Positions 7,711-8,668 of a stretch of DNA of 8,668 nt are shown here, piece by piece; within the stretch, counting starts at the first letter, position 1; the number at the start of each line of letters is the position of its first letter. Both the position numbers and the translations under genes were made by a program. The DNA is from Bacteroidota bacterium. GTDB lineage: Bacteria > Bacteroidota > Rhodothermia > Rhodothermales > UBA10348. The stretch is taken from NCBI GenBank assembly GCA_027620595.1, contig JAQCDI010000092.1, forward strand, positions 1 to 8,668, in the 5' to 3' direction. The notes beneath the pieces were generated by a model that was given only the letters and a program-made list of their open reading frames with translations, ran no database searches and was not told where the DNA came from.

Positions 7711-7725
7711 CGGGCGAACCGCCCG
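7711..7725. other. Small GC hairpin between convergent genes
   Basis: CGGGC-GAACC-GCCCG forms a perfect 5-bp stem with a 5-base loop in the 28-bp gap between the symporter stop (7698) and the stop of the convergent unknown gene (7727-7729). A run of five T lies just before it on the + strand (7706-7710), which is the wrong side for a + strand intrinsic terminator and gives A's, not T's, after the stem on the - strand. It may slow polymerase or protect 3' ends, but it does not meet the criteria for a Rho-independent terminator. Confidence 0.3.
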
Positions 7726-7726
7726 G

Positions 7727-8248
7727 TCAAAGCACCCGCGAATCATAGGCCCAGTGCAGCAAGGCCTGACGCTGACGCGTGCGGCATTTCCAGTCGCCCG
7801 GCATGCAGTTCTTCTGCAGCTGCGCGATGTGCCGCGTCATGGCCTTCCAGCGTTTGATCTGCCGGTCGTCGTCGAATGTGCGGCGACCCATCCAGTAGCG
7901 GCAGTACCACTGGAACCACCCGCGCGGGTCCTCATGGTAGATCCAGCCCTTCTCGCGCCAGTAGGAGAGCGGCTTGGAAGCGTCGACCCGGAAGAAGTTC
8001 AGCTTGGGATCGGACTTGCGGGGGCTCAGGATGGCATGCTCGAACCAGTCATCGGGGAATTCTCCGCGGCAGTCGGTCATGTATTTGCCGCCGAAAACGC
8101 CCATCTCCAACAGCTGCTTCGGCGTCAGCTCCGGCTTGAAGTCCGGATGCATGTTCTCCCCGGCCGGCTCGATCAGGGTGTATTCGTAACCCTGCTGCAT
8201 CTTGTCGTCGACGACAATGCGCTGGGGACGGGAATCAGGAATCTGCAT
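7727..8248 (-). CDS. Tryptophan-rich protein of unknown function
   Basis: A 173-residue protein that I cannot assign to a named domain. No signal peptide or membrane segment is visible, so it is probably cytoplasmic. It has nine tryptophans (68, 97, 102, 111, 114, 119, 134, 153, 166) and four cysteines (60, 116, 148, 155). The densest block is DPRGWFQWYCRYWMGRR (107-123), followed by a basic, Arg/Lys-rich half ending RQRQALLHWAYDSR. An acidic/proline-rich first half includes ELTPKQLLEMGVFGGKY (40-56). The uneven, motif-like composition and intact frame argue that it is a real conserved protein rather than a chance frame, and I have an unverified impression that similar uncharacterised proteins occur in other bacteria and some eukaryotes. 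The start is the first in-frame ATG (complement of 8246-8248), with no Shine-Dalgarno. It converges on the symporter and is divergent from a secreted protein, so it is probably not part of the sugar operon. The Arg/Trp-rich C-terminal half could bind nucleic acid; that is a guess. Confidence 0.8.
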   Translation of the reverse strand: MQIPDSRPQRIVVDDKMQQGYEYTLIEPAGENMHPDFKPELTPKQLLEMGVFGGKYMTDCRGEFPDDWFEHAILSPRKSDPKLNFFRVDASKPLSYWREKGWIYHEDPRGWFQWYCRYWMGRRTFDDDRQIKRWKAMTRHIAQLQKNCMPGDWKCRTRQRQALLHWAYDSRVL

Positions 8249-8339
8249 GGGGTGGGTGGCTCGTTTTCCCTGCGTTGACGGACGACGCGCGACGTTTCAG
8301 CTCGTCAATCTGCGGACGCGTCACGGCTGCGACACATCC

Positions 8340-8359
8340 GTGTTTCGCTGTCGAAACAC
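8340..8359. promoter_or_regulatory. Perfect 8-bp inverted repeat, possible operator
   Basis: GTGTTTCG-CTGT-CGAAACAC is a perfect 8-bp inverted repeat with a 4-base centre. It lies in the 257-bp divergent region, 91 bp upstream of the ATG of the unknown gene and 146 bp upstream of the secreted-protein ATG. Four T's (8360-8363) follow on the + strand, so it could fold as a weak terminator, but no + strand gene ends nearby. A binding site for a dimeric regulator is the better explanation. Confidence 0.4.
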
Positions 8360-8423
8360 TTTTCCGTGGGTGGTTTACGGGCGAACCGCGTTTCCAGCGT
8401 TTATGGAGGGTTTTGGTCGGCGT

Positions 8424-8436
8424 GCCAATCGTTGGC
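8424..8436. promoter_or_regulatory. Short palindrome upstream of the secreted-protein gene
   Basis: GCCAA-TCG-TTGGC is a perfect 5-bp inverted repeat with a 3-base centre, ending 69 bp before the ATG at 8506. Its position fits an operator near a promoter, but no convincing promoter element could be placed beside it. The same intergenic region also has GACGCGTC at 8315-8322 and the arms TTGACG (8275-8280) and CGTCAA (8303-8308). Each is short enough to occur by chance. Confidence 0.25.
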
Positions 8437-8505
8437 CCCCGCTTTGCAAGGGATTGGGCAACAGCGAAACAGCTGACAAACCAACCTCTACCCGAGTCCA
8501 TTACG

Positions 8506-8668
8506 ATGAAAAACTTCTTCGCCCTCGCCTTCGCCGCCATTGTGTTCACGGGCGCTTCCTTCGCCCAGTCCAACGTCGCCACGCAGCAGGTCTCCATCAA
8601 CGTCGCCGAAATCGCGGTCATCGCCGTGCAGGGCAACGTCTCGATGACGATCAATGCCGCCACCGCCG
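8506..8668 (+). CDS. N-terminus of a secreted protein of unknown function, cut by the window edge
   Basis: From the ATG at 8506 the frame stays open to the window end (54 codons, no stop). It begins with a clear Sec signal peptide: MKN, a hydrophobic core rich in Phe and Ala, and a likely cleavage after SFA at residue 20, leaving QSNVATQQ as the mature start. The visible mature part (34 residues) is rich in Val, Ile, Ala, Asn and Gln with an alternating pattern (VSINVAEIAVIAV, then GNVSMTI), suggesting beta strands. It has no cysteine and no lipobox, so an exported, non-lipoprotein product is expected, periplasmic or extracellular. No Shine-Dalgarno precedes the ATG. The 257-bp upstream region with two inverted repeats suggests its own regulation. 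Its alternating beta-like repeat could belong to a surface or adhesin-like protein, but too little is present to name a family. Confidence 0.75.
   Translation, partial: MKNFFALAFAAIVFTGASFAQSNVATQQVSINVAEIAVIAVQGNVSMTINAATA

Noticed and set aside
7706..7725. T-run plus hairpin as an intrinsic terminator for the operon
   Set aside because: The T-run is on the 5' side of the stem on the + strand and becomes an A-run after the stem on the - strand, so neither orientation fits.
7711..8389. CGGGCGAACCGC repeated at 7711-7722 and 8378-8389, with the reverse complement of its first ten bases at 2821-2830
   Set aside because: The same core also occurs inside genes (near 1423 and 4665), so it looks like a common GC-rich word rather than a dispersed repeat or regulatory site.
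8235..8663. Frame of 142 codons on the - strand in the last intergenic region
   Set aside because: It overlaps the unknown gene's start and the signal-peptide gene on the opposite strand, has no recognisable motif, and covers the inverted repeats. A non-coding divergent region is simpler.

Overview
The window reads as high-GC bacterial DNA. Seven genes are clearly coding, and the start of an eighth is visible. None of the seven visible start codons has a recognisable Shine-Dalgarno sequence. That, a weak TTG...TAnnTTTG-like element before the catabolic operon, and the marine-type content (sulfatases, a sodium symporter) favour a high-GC member of the Bacteroidota/Rhodothermia side. This is inference; a planctomycete or verrucomicrobium, where sulfatases are also abundant, is not excluded.

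Layout. 1-1272 (+) is the 3' part of a type I (formylglycine) sulfatase cut by the window edge. It converges, with one base between the stop codons, on a second complete sulfatase at 1274-2797 (-) that has a twin-arginine signal. A 132-bp divergent intergenic region follows. Then comes a tight four-gene operon on the + strand: a zinc-dependent MDR polyol/sugar dehydrogenase (2930-3946), a PfkB/ribokinase-fold sugar kinase of fructokinase type (3962-4864), an iron-type (group III) alcohol dehydrogenase overlapping it by ATGA (4861-6042), and an SGLT-like sodium/solute symporter (6079-7698). A tryptophan-rich protein of unknown function (7727-8248, -) converges on the operon. A 257-bp divergent intergenic region with two perfect inverted repeats separates it from the first 54 codons of a secreted protein (8506-8668, +).

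How it may work together. The sulfatases would remove sulfate from a sulfated carbohydrate outside the cytoplasm, and the symporter would import a released sugar or polyol. The zinc dehydrogenase would oxidise a polyol to a ketose, the PfkB kinase would phosphorylate the ketose, and the iron dehydrogenase would interconvert an aldehyde/alcohol side product or rebalance NAD(H). The enzyme classes are well supported; the shared substrate is not identified and the link to the sulfatases is by position only. No glycoside hydrolase, SusC/D pair, regulator, sulfatase-maturing enzyme, RNA gene, CRISPR array or insertion sequence was seen.
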